Shown here in pieces: positions 8,855-17,430 of a DNA stretch of 64,000 bases; position 1 is the first letter of the stretch; each line of letters starts with the position of its first letter. The notes under the pieces were generated by a model. The model did no database searches, was not told the origin of the DNA, and worked only from the letters and a program-made list of their open reading frames with translations. This DNA comes from Verrucomicrobiota bacterium (GTDB lineage Bacteria > Chlamydiota > Chlamydiia > Chlamydiales > Rhabdochlamydiaceae), in NCBI GenBank assembly GCA_018240065.1, contig JAFEGH010000013.1, positions 17,143 to 81,142 on the forward strand, written 5' to 3'. A program made the translations under genes and the position numbers.

Positions 8855-10051
8855 ATGACGAATAAAGTGACCTCTCTTCTCATTCTAGCGACGTTTTTCC
8901 TGATCGGACTTCTTCAGGGGATCGGTTTCACGACCATCCCATCCGCGGGCAATTTCATCACCTCGCCTTTAGGTTTTTCTTTTAGCCCCGAGCAGTACGG
9001 ATCCCTCTTCCTCCCAATGTTCATCGGCTCGATCCTCTCTTCTTTTTTCGGGGGTTCGATTGCAAAAAAAGTCGGCATTAAAACTGTCTTCAGCTTCGGC
9101 CAGGTCTTCAACATCGCCTCAATGCTCCTGTTTTCTCTGACGGCGCTTTATCTTCACGATTCCTCAGTCTCCTACCTGTTGTTTCTGACATTGATGCTGT
9201 GTTTAGGGATAGGGTTTGGCGCCGTCCTGACCTCGCTCAATTCCTTCGCTTTTTTCTTTTTCCCGAATAGACCTAAAACCGCCCTGACGGCCCTCCACTC
9301 CTGTCTTGGGATCGGAACGGCACTGGGCCCTCTGGCATTCGAGTACTTCTTAAAAAACGGCATCTGGTGGTATGACGGCCTGTGGATAGCAACTCTTTAC
9401 ATCCTTCTTTTTTTCTCCGCTCTCGTCGGCTTCCCCAATCCTCATCACTTGAGCCATGAGAAAAAAGGGAGCTCTAAGCTTCCCTTCTCTTCCTTTGCCC
9501 TGTGGGGATTTGTCGCCATCGCTCTTTTATATGGGATTTGCGAGACCACTTTCGGCAATTGGGGGACCATTTTTCTTCATGAGGGGAAAAAATTAAGCAT
9601 TGCAAGCGCAGCCCTGGCCCTTTCGCTGTTCTGGGGAGTTCTGACGATCGGAAGAATCCTGACGGTCATCCTCTCATTTGCAATGTCCACGCGTGCAATC
9701 TATTGCACCCTGCCGCCCATCATGCTGCTCAGCTTGGTAATTCTTTATCCAGCCTCTACGGAGTCTGTTCTGCTAAGCTCCTTCGGCCTTGCCGGCCTCG
9801 GATGTTCGGCGATGCTCCCGCTGACAATCGGTTTTGCGCAGGAAAGGTTCTCCTCGATCGCACCGCTTATTTCAGGAGTGATGATCGGCGTCTACATGCT
9901 GGGCTTCGGATTGGCGTCGCAAGGCGTCGGGATCATCTATAAAGCGCTGCATCTCCCCTTCTCCACTCTGTTCGCTCTATTAAGCGGACCAATCATTATT
10001 CTCTCCGTCCTTTGTTTCATCGTCACGCGGCTAAAAAAACAACGTCTATAA
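8855..10051 (+). CDS. MFS transporter, FucP/sugar-porter-like
   Basis: The protein has 398 residues and about 12 helices. It starts MTNKVTSLLILATFFLIGLLQG and has a SIAKKVGIKTVF loop in the motif A position. Helix 5 carries the LHSCLGIGTALGPL element characteristic of the FucP-like and NNP-like MFS groups, which often move sugars or small anions. The substrate is unknown. It is divergent from the GH63 gene by 67 bases, so a shared role in glycan or sugar use is possible but not shown. Confidence 0.82.
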   Translation: MTNKVTSLLILATFFLIGLLQGIGFTTIPSAGNFITSPLGFSFSPEQYGSLFLPMFIGSILSSFFGGSIAKKVGIKTVFSFGQVFNIASMLLFSLTALYLHDSSVSYLLFLTLMLCLGIGFGAVLTSLNSFAFFFFPNRPKTALTALHSCLGIGTALGPLAFEYFLKNGIWWYDGLWIATLYILLFFSALVGFPNPHHLSHEKKGSSKLPFSSFALWGFVAIALLYGICETTFGNWGTIFLHEGKKLSIASAALALSLFWGVLTIGRILTVILSFAMSTRAIYCTLPPIMLLSLVILYPASTESVLLSSFGLAGLGCSAMLPLTIGFAQERFSSIAPLISGVMIGVYMLGFGLASQGVGIIYKALHLPFSTLFALLSGPIIILSVLCFIVTRLKKQRL

Positions 10052-10208
10052 TTTTAAAGACGTCCATTCACCGGATTCAGAAGACGATTTTGGCCAGAGC
10101 TCCATTTTGGAGATTGAGCTTTCTTGATTAAAAGTAAGCAAGTTTGAAAAAAGGGGTTATTCGCCGTAAATGGACCTGAAGATAGATGAATAATCCAGGG
10201 ATCGCTCA

Positions 10209-11111
10209 TTATTTTTTCTTGTACATTTGGATCATGCCGCCTGCGATCACAAGCAGTGCGCCGGCAAGCGAGAGCCAGTTGGGAAGATCATGGAAGATGG
10301 CCCAGTCCAAAATTGCCGACAGGATCAGGGAAACATAGAGAAAGGGGGCCAGGGCGGAAGGGCTGCCGTACTTATACGCAAGTCCTCTGAGCGATTGATT
10401 AAAAATCGAGGCAAGCCCTAAGCCAATGATATTGGCCCATGCAAACAGACTAAAATGTTCCAAAGAGTTTTTCGCCCCTAGAAATTCATTGGAAAAGAGA
10501 AAAACTACCCCTGTCACAATCGTAGAGATGAAAAAGAAGTAAAAGAGGGTGACCTTCTGGTTATCTTTCTGCGCTTGATGGCCGTAGAGGACCTGCGATC
10601 CGGCCTGTCCCAGAGGGGCAAGGATCCCAGCAATGCTTATCGTCGCCAATATCCCATCGTCAGGCTGTAAAATGCACAGGACCCCTGCAAAAGAAACGAA
10701 GATGCTGATCAGGATCCGCTTATTGAATCGAATCCCGAAGAAAATGCGCTCTATAACCGGCATGAAAAGTGGAGCTGTGTTCTGCAGAACTGTGGCGTTG
10801 AGCAGGCTGGATCCCATGAGGTAATAAAAGATCGAGTATTGATAGATCAGGATGCATCCCGAACGGAGCATCTGCAGCTTGAAGTTGTGCGTGTGAAGAA
10901 GCGTCTTAGCCGGCATCGTCCACAAAAGATAGGGAAGGAGCAGCAGCAGAGGGATTCCAAAGCGCAAAAACAGCAGCAGAAAATAGGAAGTGTTGCCTGT
11001 TGCGAATTTCCCGAAAAGAGTGAAGAAAGAAAGCATGGCCGAAGAAAGGAGCATGTAATGGACCCCTTTCTCAAATTCCCTGGATCTTTTGAAATTAAAA
11101 AATCCCCTCAC
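10209..11111 (-). CDS. EamA/DMT superfamily transporter
   Basis: About 300 residues with ten hydrophobic segments arranged as two EamA repeats (PF00892). The first starts HYMLLSSAMLSFFTLFGKFA, and the second contains APLGQAGSQVLYGHQAQK and ends WLSLAGALLVIAGGMIQMY. DMT carriers of this type export metabolites or import nucleotide-like cofactors (for example S-adenosylmethionine in related intracellular bacteria); the cargo is unknown. GTG 11111 overlaps the msrA stop codon as GTGA, suggesting translational coupling. GTG 11123 and ATG 11054 (with AAAGGGG upstream) are alternatives. Confidence 0.83.
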   Translation of the reverse strand: MRGFFNFKRSREFEKGVHYMLLSSAMLSFFTLFGKFATGNTSYFLLLFLRFGIPLLLLLPYLLWTMPAKTLLHTHNFKLQMLRSGCILIYQYSIFYYLMGSSLLNATVLQNTAPLFMPVIERIFFGIRFNKRILISIFVSFAGVLCILQPDDGILATISIAGILAPLGQAGSQVLYGHQAQKDNQKVTLFYFFFISTIVTGVVFLFSNEFLGAKNSLEHFSLFAWANIIGLGLASIFNQSLRGLAYKYGSPSALAPFLYVSLILSAILDWAIFHDLPNWLSLAGALLVIAGGMIQMYKKK

Positions 11112-11641
11112 GGCTTGCCCCACAATTCATGCAATCGCTCGATCCTTCCGCAGGAACTGCTATAGGACTTATAGCGAAGAGGGTCTTTGAGATAAAACTC
11201 CTGATGGTACTCTTCCGCTGGATAGAAGATGCCGGCCGGTCTGATCTGAGTATAAATCGCGTGTCCTTTGAAGCGTCTTGCAACCGCTTCCCTGGATAGT
11301 TCTGCACCTGCCTTCTGCTCCTCATTCGTGTAGAAAATCGCGGAAAGATACTGCTCTCCCTTGTCTGAGAATTGCCCATCGGGATCGAGGGGGTCGATAT
11401 GGCGCCAGAAGAGGTCTAACAACTTTGAATAGCTGATCAGATCAGGATCGAAGACGATCTTGACAGCCTCAAGATGGCCCGTCGTTCCATCGCAGACCTC
11501 GGAATAGGTGGGATTGGGCTGATGCCCGCCGGTGTATCCGGGCATCGTGGAAATGACTCCTTCCAACCGATCGAAAAGGGGCTCGATGCACCAGAAGCAT
11601 CCACCCGCAAAAATGGCCGTCTCTTCCTTGCCTGCCCTCAT
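11108..11641 (-). CDS. msrA: Peptide methionine sulfoxide reductase A
   Basis: MsrA reduces methionine-S-sulfoxide in proteins. The protein has 177 residues with the catalytic motif GGCFWCIEPLF near residue 14, then PGYTGG, SDKGEQYLSAIFY and EEYHQEFY, all diagnostic of PF01625. It is full length and has no signal peptide, so it acts in the cytosol. Its stop codon overlaps the start of the DMT carrier, so the two form an operon. With the MsrQ-like protein at 3470 it suggests a methionine-oxidation repair capacity. Confidence 0.95.
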   Translation of the reverse strand: MRAGKEETAIFAGGCFWCIEPLFDRLEGVISTMPGYTGGHQPNPTYSEVCDGTTGHLEAVKIVFDPDLISYSKLLDLFWRHIDPLDPDGQFSDKGEQYLSAIFYTNEEQKAGAELSREAVARRFKGHAIYTQIRPAGIFYPAEEYHQEFYLKDPLRYKSYSSSCGRIERLHELWGKP

Positions 11642-11721
11642 ATCCCCTTCCTTTTCCTTTTTTCTAAATCAAAGAATCGTTTAAAAAAAGGATAACTCAG
11701 AATTTGTAGACGATACAGCCA

Positions 11722-12201
11722 ATGATGAGAAGCATCTGGAAACTCACACTTTGCATACTCCTGTGTCTTGGGATTGGGATAATTAGCAGCATCTTTACAC
11801 TGGGATCGATGACGACATGGTATCCCACCCTGAACCAGCCGGAAGGGAACCTTCCGAACTGGGTGTTTGCGCCGATGTGGGCGACGAGCTACGTGTTGAT
11901 GGGAGTTTCTTTGTGGCTGGCCAGCAATGCCAGCGCCCCAAAGGAGGCCTATGCTCTTTTCTTCATTCAGCTCCTGCTAAATCTGATTTCAGCGTTCTTC
12001 TTTTTCGGCCTGCACAGCGTCTTTTTGGGTCTGATCGTCATTCTCTTAATGGATGTCGCGGTAGGCGCGACTATTGTCGCTTTCTGGAATGTTTCAAAAC
12101 TCTCCGCCCTGTTTCTCCTCCCGAACCTGCTGTGGATCCTGTACATTACCTACCTGAATTTCGCTCTATTCCTGCTCAATCGGAGCTCCCCGAATTTTTA
12201 A
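11722..12201 (+). CDS. tspO: TspO/MBR family membrane protein
   Basis: The 159-residue protein has five membrane helices. The signature WYPTLNQPEGNLPNWVFAP followed by MWATSYVLMG is the TspO/peripheral benzodiazepine receptor family (PF03073). TspO proteins bind porphyrins or cholesterol-like ligands and respond to oxidative or light stress. The membrane-tryptophan pattern is preserved. A second ATG (11725) could be the start. The 3' end overlaps the convergent peptide deformylase gene by 36 bases. Confidence 0.93.
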   Translation: MMRSIWKLTLCILLCLGIGIISSIFTLGSMTTWYPTLNQPEGNLPNWVFAPMWATSYVLMGVSLWLASNASAPKEAYALFFIQLLLNLISAFFFFGLHSVFLGLIVILLMDVAVGATIVAFWNVSKLSALFLLPNLLWILYITYLNFALFLLNRSSPNF

Positions 12202-12858
12202 CCACAGGCTATAGGGACAGGTCTTGTCCCAGGTCTGCCAATGCGCACGGTAGTCTTCATAATCATCCTCTTCGACCCAGAGCAGCTTGCCTTCTGGGCC
12301 TAACCGGTCAGGAAAACGGATCCCTTCAAGATGATCGACTTCATGTTGAAAGATGCGCGCAGTAAACCCCTGATGTTCCTCCACAAGGAAATTCCCCTGG
12401 CGATCGTAAGCGCAAATCCTCACTTTATAGGCCCTGGGCACAATCGCGTGGATATGATCGGTGGAGAAGCACCCCTCGCGGCCCCACTCCGTCTCTTCGG
12501 AACTCCAGATGATTTTAGGATTGATATAGGCATGCAAAGTTCCCAGATTCTTACGGTTAGCGTCGATGCCGACATCGACGAGGATTACCCTTTTTTTAAC
12601 GCCGACCTGCGGGGCCGCAAGACCTACCATCACTCTCTTCATCACATCAGAGCGCTCTCCCTTGGCAATCGCCAGCATCTCATCGATCAGCCATTGGATC
12701 TCACCGGAGGGAATCTGCTCGACGGGAACTTCCTCCGCGCGCTGGGATAAAATAGGGTGGTCGGTCGGTGCAAATGTAAGCTCTGGCATCTCTCCTCCGG
12801 TTAAGTTTGACGTAAACAAAAAACCTATCCCAATAAAAAGTTTCAGTCGATTAAGCAT
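12166..12858 (-). CDS. def: Peptide deformylase with signal-like leader and a second, strong internal start
   Basis: Peptide deformylase removes the formyl group from nascent proteins. All three active-site motifs are present: GLAAPQVG, EGCFS (usually EGCLS, with the metal-binding Cys kept) and HEVDH. From ATG 12858 the protein starts with MLNRLKLFIGIGFLFTSNL, which looks like a Sec signal. ATG 12789 (MPELTFAPTDHPIL) has the ideal ribosome binding site GGAGG four bases upstream and gives a normal cytosolic deformylase of 207 residues. Either only the short form is real, or two forms are made. It overlaps tspO and is divergent from the PARG-like gene. Confidence 0.9.
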   Translation of the reverse strand: MLNRLKLFIGIGFLFTSNLTGGEMPELTFAPTDHPILSQRAEEVPVEQIPSGEIQWLIDEMLAIAKGERSDVMKRVMVGLAAPQVGVKKRVILVDVGIDANRKNLGTLHAYINPKIIWSSEETEWGREGCFSTDHIHAIVPRAYKVRICAYDRQGNFLVEEHQGFTARIFQHEVDHLEGIRFPDRLGPEGKLLWVEEDDYEDYRAHWQTWDKTCPYSLWLKIRGAPIEQE

Positions 12859-12889
12859 ATTTTGGCCATTTAAAATTAAGCAGACAAAC

Positions 12890-12926
12890 GTATACCCAAC
12901 CAAATTCTGAAGTTGTTTGGGGATAC
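12890..12926. repeat. Palindromic dispersed repeat, copy B
   Basis: The sequence gtatacccaaccaaattctg...ttgtttggggatac is an imperfect palindrome. Read on the minus strand it gives ccccaaacaacttcagaat, close to copy A (473-515). It sits between the divergent peptide deformylase and PARG-like genes. Confidence 0.55.
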
Positions 12927-13096
12927 CAAAAACCTATGAATCCTTCATCTCTCAATATTCTAAGGATCAAATTGACAAATGAGATGCACAAACACCTAAA
13001 ATCCAACAATTTTGCATCAACCTCTTTAAAAAACAAACCTCAATTGCCTAATGGGTGAATTTTGGACATAATCCTCAAGAAATTTTGAGGTTTATT

Positions 13097-14290
13097 ATGT
13101 CTTCTCCTATTCGCCCGGGTTCCTGTTCGCCGCTCCGCCCAATCCCCTCTTCCTTGGATGAGAACGCATCCTTTTTGCATAAAACTCGAACGGTTGATTC
13201 GATCGCGATGCAATCTCCTCTACCATCCTGTATCGCCGATGTCTGGAACCGCCTTGCCGAATGCCTAAAAACAATTTGGGATTCTCTTATGCGCTGCTTT
13301 GGAAAGAGCAGCCCTGCATCGCTATTTTCTTCTTCGGCCCTTCTCGTGATCAACCCCTCCCAGCAATCGCAGCATCTTTCGAACATGAACAAAATTTTCG
13401 TCTATACCCAACTCTCACAGGGACGCACTGTCGGAGACCAGGTCAGGGCTCAAAAATTTTCGCTCAATGATCCCGACAGCCTGAAAAGTGCGGCTGCATT
13501 TCCTGCGGCAAGACCCCAGGTCGTTACTTCCGCTGGAGGTTTTCAATATCCCGCCTCTACAGCAGATACCATCCATTGGACGGCCAATTTTGCCGACAGC
13601 CGCCTCTTCGGCTTTTGCGAGGGGCCTCTGCTTGCGCAAGATGAGCTGCAAGTGCTGGAACACCCCGCTCTGGCCCATATAAAAAGCGCTTTGCCTTCAG
13701 ATTTAAAAACCCTTTCCGGCTATGATGCGGCGCTTTTCCAGAATGTCCCGCGCCTTGGCTCACTGGACACAACGACCCCTTTCCCTGATGGACACACTCT
13801 TTACGGTAATCGCTTCGCCGCAGCCACTCACGACCAGATCCTCGCGCGCCTTCAGCTCCTGAACCCTCCGACAAGCAGCAATATCTTTGCGATAGCCGCT
13901 CCCCATGTCCCTTTCGGAATGGCGAATCAGCCCTACCAGAAAAAAGACATCGACGCGCTATTCTTCACAGCCTATAACGCGTTCCATGCGATTAAAGAGT
14001 CCTCTCCAGGAAAAAAGGTCGTCGCCCACACGGGGAACTGGGGAGCTGGCGCATTTGGAAACGATCTGAAGACAGTCCACTTATTGCAACTTGCTGCGGC
14101 AAGATTTGCCGGCATCGACGAAATCCGCATGCACCCCATGAGCAGTCAGGCAGAGCTTCAAGCCGCAAGACAACTGCTCGATCAGATAGAACGCCAGTTC
14201 CCGCAAATGACGATCGGCCAGTTCATCGATCATTTGACTGCAAACGCCGCCAGCTATCAATTGACCTATAAAACAGGTAATGGAACTTGA
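13097..14290 (+). CDS. Poly(ADP-ribose) glycohydrolase (PARG)-like protein
   Basis: This 397-residue protein has no signal peptide. Its C-terminal two thirds resembles the PARG catalytic domain (PF05028). HWTANFADSRLFGF (about 160-174) and LLAQDELQVLEHPAL (about 178-192) correspond to the family's 'DFAN...GGG...VQEEIRFLINPEL' region, keeping one acidic pair (Asp-Glu for Glu-Glu). HTGNWGAGAFGNDLKTVH (about 311-328) matches the C-terminal TGNWGCGAFGGD element. PARG enzymes remove poly(ADP-ribose) from proteins. The first ~100 residues are Ser/Pro-rich, as in type III effectors. TGAGG six bases before ATG 13097 sets the start. Family assignment is by motif memory; activity is unproven. Confidence 0.62.
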   Translation: MSSPIRPGSCSPLRPIPSSLDENASFLHKTRTVDSIAMQSPLPSCIADVWNRLAECLKTIWDSLMRCFGKSSPASLFSSSALLVINPSQQSQHLSNMNKIFVYTQLSQGRTVGDQVRAQKFSLNDPDSLKSAAAFPAARPQVVTSAGGFQYPASTADTIHWTANFADSRLFGFCEGPLLAQDELQVLEHPALAHIKSALPSDLKTLSGYDAALFQNVPRLGSLDTTTPFPDGHTLYGNRFAAATHDQILARLQLLNPPTSSNIFAIAAPHVPFGMANQPYQKKDIDALFFTAYNAFHAIKESSPGKKVVAHTGNWGAGAFGNDLKTVHLLQLAAARFAGIDEIRMHPMSSQAELQAARQLLDQIERQFPQMTIGQFIDHLTANAASYQLTYKTGNGT

Positions 14291-14352
14291 GACAGTTGCA
14301 ATAAAGCGCGCGCATTTGGATGATGAGGTAAAACCACCCTCACCCGAAAAAA

Positions 14353-15360
14353 ATGATGCAATTGCACTCGCTTGGGCACACCGGCATTCAAATTACACCC
14401 GTCATTTTAGGCACATGGGCCATCGGCGGATGGATGTGGGGAGGCCCCGATGACGCCAATGCTATTGAAGCCATCCAAGAGAGCATCGACCAGGGGATCA
14501 CCACGATCGATACTGCGCCTTTCTATGGGATGGGGCACAGTGAAGAGATCGTGGGAAAGGCCATCAAGGGCAAGAGGAACAAACTGATCATCGCTACCAA
14601 ATGCGGAATGCGCTGGGATTCAGAAGAAGGTTCCGCCCCCCAGACCCAATACAATCGAGAAGGCAAGTCGTTCACCATCCGCAAAACCTTGCGCCCAGCC
14701 TCCATCTTCAAGGAATGCGACGAGAGTTTAAAACGCCTTGGAATCGAGTACATCGACCTATACCAGATCCATTGGCCCGACCCCGCGACGCCGATGGAAG
14801 AATCGTGGGATGCCATGGTCCAATTGAAAAAACGGGGAAAAGTCCGTGCGATCGGCGTGTGCAATTACGAATTGGAGCAGCTAAAGGCCATTCATGCGAT
14901 CCATCCCGTCGACAGCCTGCAGCCGCCCTATAGTCTGTTGCGCCGCGGCATCGAAAATGAGGTTATTCCCTTCTGTCAAAAACAAAGGATATCCGTCATC
15001 GTCTACTCTCCGCTTGAAAGAGGTCTGCTGACAGGGAAGTATACTCCCAAATCCCACTTTCCAGAGGGGGATCATAGAGTGCAAAAAATAACGTTTTCCG
15101 AATCGTATCTGGAACAGGTCCAAAAAGCCCTAGATCTCATCCGCCCCCTCGCTGTGAAACACAAAGCAACTCTTGCCCAAGTGATCATCGACTGCACAAT
15201 CCACCGTCCGGGGATCGCTGCAGCATTAGTGGGAGCGCGCAATGCCGCGCAGGCAAAAGAAAATGCCCAAGGGGCAACATTGCATTTATCAGAGGAAGAG
15301 AGAGCGCTCGTCGCAATGGCTTTTGCAAACCCAAAGCTCCAAAGACCTGAATACGACTAG
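14353..15360 (+). CDS. Aldo/keto reductase
   Basis: This 335-residue NADPH-dependent oxidoreductase has the complete catalytic tetrad of the aldo/keto reductase family: Asp in TIDTAPFYGMG, the following Tyr, Lys in IIATKCG and His in YQIHWPDP. The C-terminal VGARNAAQAKENAQG is the usual cofactor-binding end. It is of the general-stress/YghZ-like type that reduces aldehydes; the substrate is unknown. ATG 14353 or 14356 are both possible. It is convergent with the alarmone hydrolase, five bases between stops. Confidence 0.92.
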   Translation: MMQLHSLGHTGIQITPVILGTWAIGGWMWGGPDDANAIEAIQESIDQGITTIDTAPFYGMGHSEEIVGKAIKGKRNKLIIATKCGMRWDSEEGSAPQTQYNREGKSFTIRKTLRPASIFKECDESLKRLGIEYIDLYQIHWPDPATPMEESWDAMVQLKKRGKVRAIGVCNYELEQLKAIHAIHPVDSLQPPYSLLRRGIENEVIPFCQKQRISVIVYSPLERGLLTGKYTPKSHFPEGDHRVQKITFSESYLEQVQKALDLIRPLAVKHKATLAQVIIDCTIHRPGIAAALVGARNAAQAKENAQGATLHLSEEERALVAMAFANPKLQRPEYD

Positions 15361-15365
15361 CTGTC

Positions 15366-16037
15366 TTAGATCTTATTGGCCTTTTCCAAACTGTCGATCG
15401 CATCCAAATACGCCTTTTCCAGAGCGGGATGAGCCTCTTTCAAGACCTCCAGCAAATCGCGGCTCTTCTGAATGAATTTTTCCACCTTGTCCGGTTTCCA
15501 GACCTTGGGGGGATGGTCGAGAAGATCCCGCAGATTGTGCGTGCGGTCGGCAAGCTTGACAAGCTTTGCTTCAGTGGACATCGCTTTAGCCTGATCCAAA
15601 AGGCTGATTTCTAAAGACTCAGTCAGCTGCTCGACAATGAATAGAACTTTTTTTCCAAAAAGCGATCCCAGCTCTTCCGGAACTGTCTGCGTATCTTCAA
15701 GAATATCATGTAAAAGCGCTGCCATGATTGTGTCCTCGTCACGCACTTCGCCATCTTCCCAAAGCAGGATGGCGACACGAAAAGGGTGGACGATGTACGG
15801 AACCCAGTCGGCGTGGTTCCTCACTTGTTTGACATGTCTCAGGGCTGCAAAATCGATCGTCGCTAAAAGCATGGGAAGATTGAAAGAACCACGCGTCATT
15901 TGAAATTCAGCGCGAAGGTGTTGGATCAGCCTATCGAAATCGCCGAGGACGATCGGATTGTTGCGATAGAGCTGCGCTAGCCCGTTACGGGCTGTTTTGA
16001 TCTCATCTTCTTGTGTTGGAGAAATCATACTGCCCAT
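15366..16037 (-). CDS. HD-domain protein, SpoT/MESH1-like (small alarmone hydrolase)
   Basis: About 223 residues with the HD-hydrolase motifs of SpoT and MESH1: YIVHPFRVAILLWE, ALLHDILEDT (the HD pair and ED), LTESLEISLLDQA, and KLADRTHNLRDLLDHP (the last metal-binding Asp and the ADRTHN signature). There is no synthetase, TGS or ACT domain, so it would only degrade (p)ppGpp or a related pyrophosphorylated nucleotide. The start is uncertain: ATG 16037, ATG 16028 or TTG 16058. Upstream lies repeat copy C. Confidence 0.85.
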   Translation of the reverse strand: MGSMISPTQEDEIKTARNGLAQLYRNNPIVLGDFDRLIQHLRAEFQMTRGSFNLPMLLATIDFAALRHVKQVRNHADWVPYIVHPFRVAILLWEDGEVRDEDTIMAALLHDILEDTQTVPEELGSLFGKKVLFIVEQLTESLEISLLDQAKAMSTEAKLVKLADRTHNLRDLLDHPPKVWKPDKVEKFIQKSRDLLEVLKEAHPALEKAYLDAIDSLEKANKI

Positions 16038-16051
16038 CCGGGTTAGATCTA

Positions 16052-16088
16052 TACCCAATACCCCTGGTTTTGAAGTCGTTTGGGTGAA
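16052..16088. repeat. Palindromic dispersed repeat, copy C
   Basis: tacccaatacccctggtttt...tcgtttgggtgaa has short inverted ends (acccaa/ttgggt). On the minus strand it reads cacccaaacgacttcaaaac, matching copies A and D. It lies just upstream of the minus-strand alarmone hydrolase start. Confidence 0.55.
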
Positions 16089-16184
16089 ATAAAGACTGTT
16101 ACTATTAAGTGATCCTAGCTCAGGATGAATTATTCTTCAAAGCATTGCAATCCGTAGCGGTATTGCCATTGATCAAGGACGACC

Positions 16185-16556
16185 TTATTTCTTGCGGGTT
16201 GCCTGTTTCGATCTTTTCGAGGATTTCTTGGAACTCAGCGATGCCAGATAAGCCCTGTCGATCCACTGCTTGAGCTCTTTGGGATTTTTCAAGATTGAGT
16301 CAGGAACGGTGAAATAGGGCATGCCGACGGGCCCCTTCATTCCCTCGTAAATGAATTGCTTGGACCCCCTCGATTCAAAATCAGCTCGGCTATTCTCATC
16401 AATGCGGAAATAAAGCTGCTTTTCAACGATGATCGCAAAAATGACATCATCATAATAAATGCCCCAACCTCCGAACATCGCACGGGCTGAGATGGGCCCA
16501 TGGGGCAATAAACAGGCGAGAAACTGATCGACGAAATCAGGAGGTTTCTTCTTCAT
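16185..16556 (-). CDS. TfoX N-terminal domain protein
   Basis: A 123-residue cytosolic protein matching the TfoX N-terminal domain (PF04993): ARAMFGGWGIYYDDVIFAII, then LYFRIDENSRADFESRGSKQF and MPYFTVPDSILKNPKEL. In other bacteria TfoX-type proteins activate competence genes, but single-domain members have no fixed role. The last ~18 residues (SSKKSSKRSKQATRKK) are strongly basic, suggesting nucleic-acid binding. It is monocistronic; the 282 bases to the next gene contain no supported feature. Confidence 0.8.
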   Translation of the reverse strand: MKKKPPDFVDQFLACLLPHGPISARAMFGGWGIYYDDVIFAIIVEKQLYFRIDENSRADFESRGSKQFIYEGMKGPVGMPYFTVPDSILKNPKELKQWIDRAYLASLSSKKSSKRSKQATRKK

Positions 16557-16838
16557 CTCAACTCCAAAAAAAGCACTTGAGACTCAATCATATCAATTTA
16601 ATCAAAAGACGAATAATAAAATTAAGTTTTGCATCTCTAGCAATATACCTTAATGGCATTTCCTCGGAAGGCAAGCCTCTCAGCTCACAGATCGCATCGG
16701 GCGGCATAAGAGGAGCGCAGATTAATTAAATTATTTAATCGCGAACAGAGGCGCTCGAATTCAATTACTTACCTCAAAGTGGATCTTTTATTAACAATGT
16801 GATATTATTGACCATCTTTTAATTACACTGGAGAACAA

Positions 16839-17366
16839 ATGAAGAAGTATTTAATCGCTCTTTTATTGTCCTTTGCCTCCTTCGAAAACCCGCTCATCGC
16901 TCAAATGGTCTATGAAGAAGTCCCCGAAAACTTCCAACCCAAAATAGAGGTAGCCGCCTGCTTTATCCGCTCCGGCGATAAAGTGCTCTTCATGAAACGG
17001 CTCCCTTACAAGCCTCAAGGAAATACTTGGGGGATCCCCGGGGGCAAATTCGATAAAGGGGAAACTCCGCAGCAGACAGTCATCCGAGAGATCCGGGAAG
17101 AAACGGGAATCGAGATGCCTACTGATGAGCTCTGCTATTTTGGGAAGGTCTTCGTACGCTACCCCGAAATGGACTACACCTTCCATCTGTTCGAATACAG
17201 GACAGAGGACATCCCTGATGTGGAATACAACCCGGGCGAGCATGCCGGCTACACATGGGTGACATTCGAAGAGGCGTTGAAGCTCCCCCTCATCCCCGGT
17301 GAAGAAGAGTGCATCAGCCTAGTGTACGGCGGCATTCCCTCATCAAAAATACAAGAGACATCATAA
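16839..17366 (+). CDS. Exported Nudix hydrolase 1
   Basis: This 175-residue protein starts with a clear Sec signal, MKKYLIALLLSFASFENPLIAQ, and then carries a complete Nudix domain. The Nudix box is GGKFDKGETPQQ...REIREETGI with all metal-binding acidic residues; WGIPGGKF precedes it. Nudix enzymes hydrolyse nucleoside diphosphates linked to another group. Finding one behind a signal peptide is unusual. It is 45-50% identical by eye to the next gene and clearly arose by duplication. TGGAG before the ATG supports the start. Confidence 0.88.
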   Translation: MKKYLIALLLSFASFENPLIAQMVYEEVPENFQPKIEVAACFIRSGDKVLFMKRLPYKPQGNTWGIPGGKFDKGETPQQTVIREIREETGIEMPTDELCYFGKVFVRYPEMDYTFHLFEYRTEDIPDVEYNPGEHAGYTWVTFEEALKLPLIPGEEECISLVYGGIPSSKIQETS

Positions 17367-17384
17367 TTCCAATTGGATAGTATC

Positions 17385-17409
17385 CTCCCCTTCAAAATTT
17401 GAAGGGGAG
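17385..17409 (+). promoter_or_regulatory. Perfect hairpin burying the ribosome binding site of the second exported Nudix gene
   Basis: ctccccttcaaa (17385-17396) and tttgaaggggag (17398-17409) form a perfect 12-bp inverted repeat. The right arm contains AAGGGGAG, an ideal Shine-Dalgarno sequence five bases before ATG 17415. The stem is not followed by a T-run, so it looks like translation control or RNA protection, not a terminator. Confidence 0.6.
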
Positions 17410-17430
17410 TGAGAATGTTCAAATCCCTTT

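Noticed and set aside
17385..17409. Terminator after the first exported Nudix gene
   Set aside because: No T-run follows and the right arm is the next gene's ribosome binding site.
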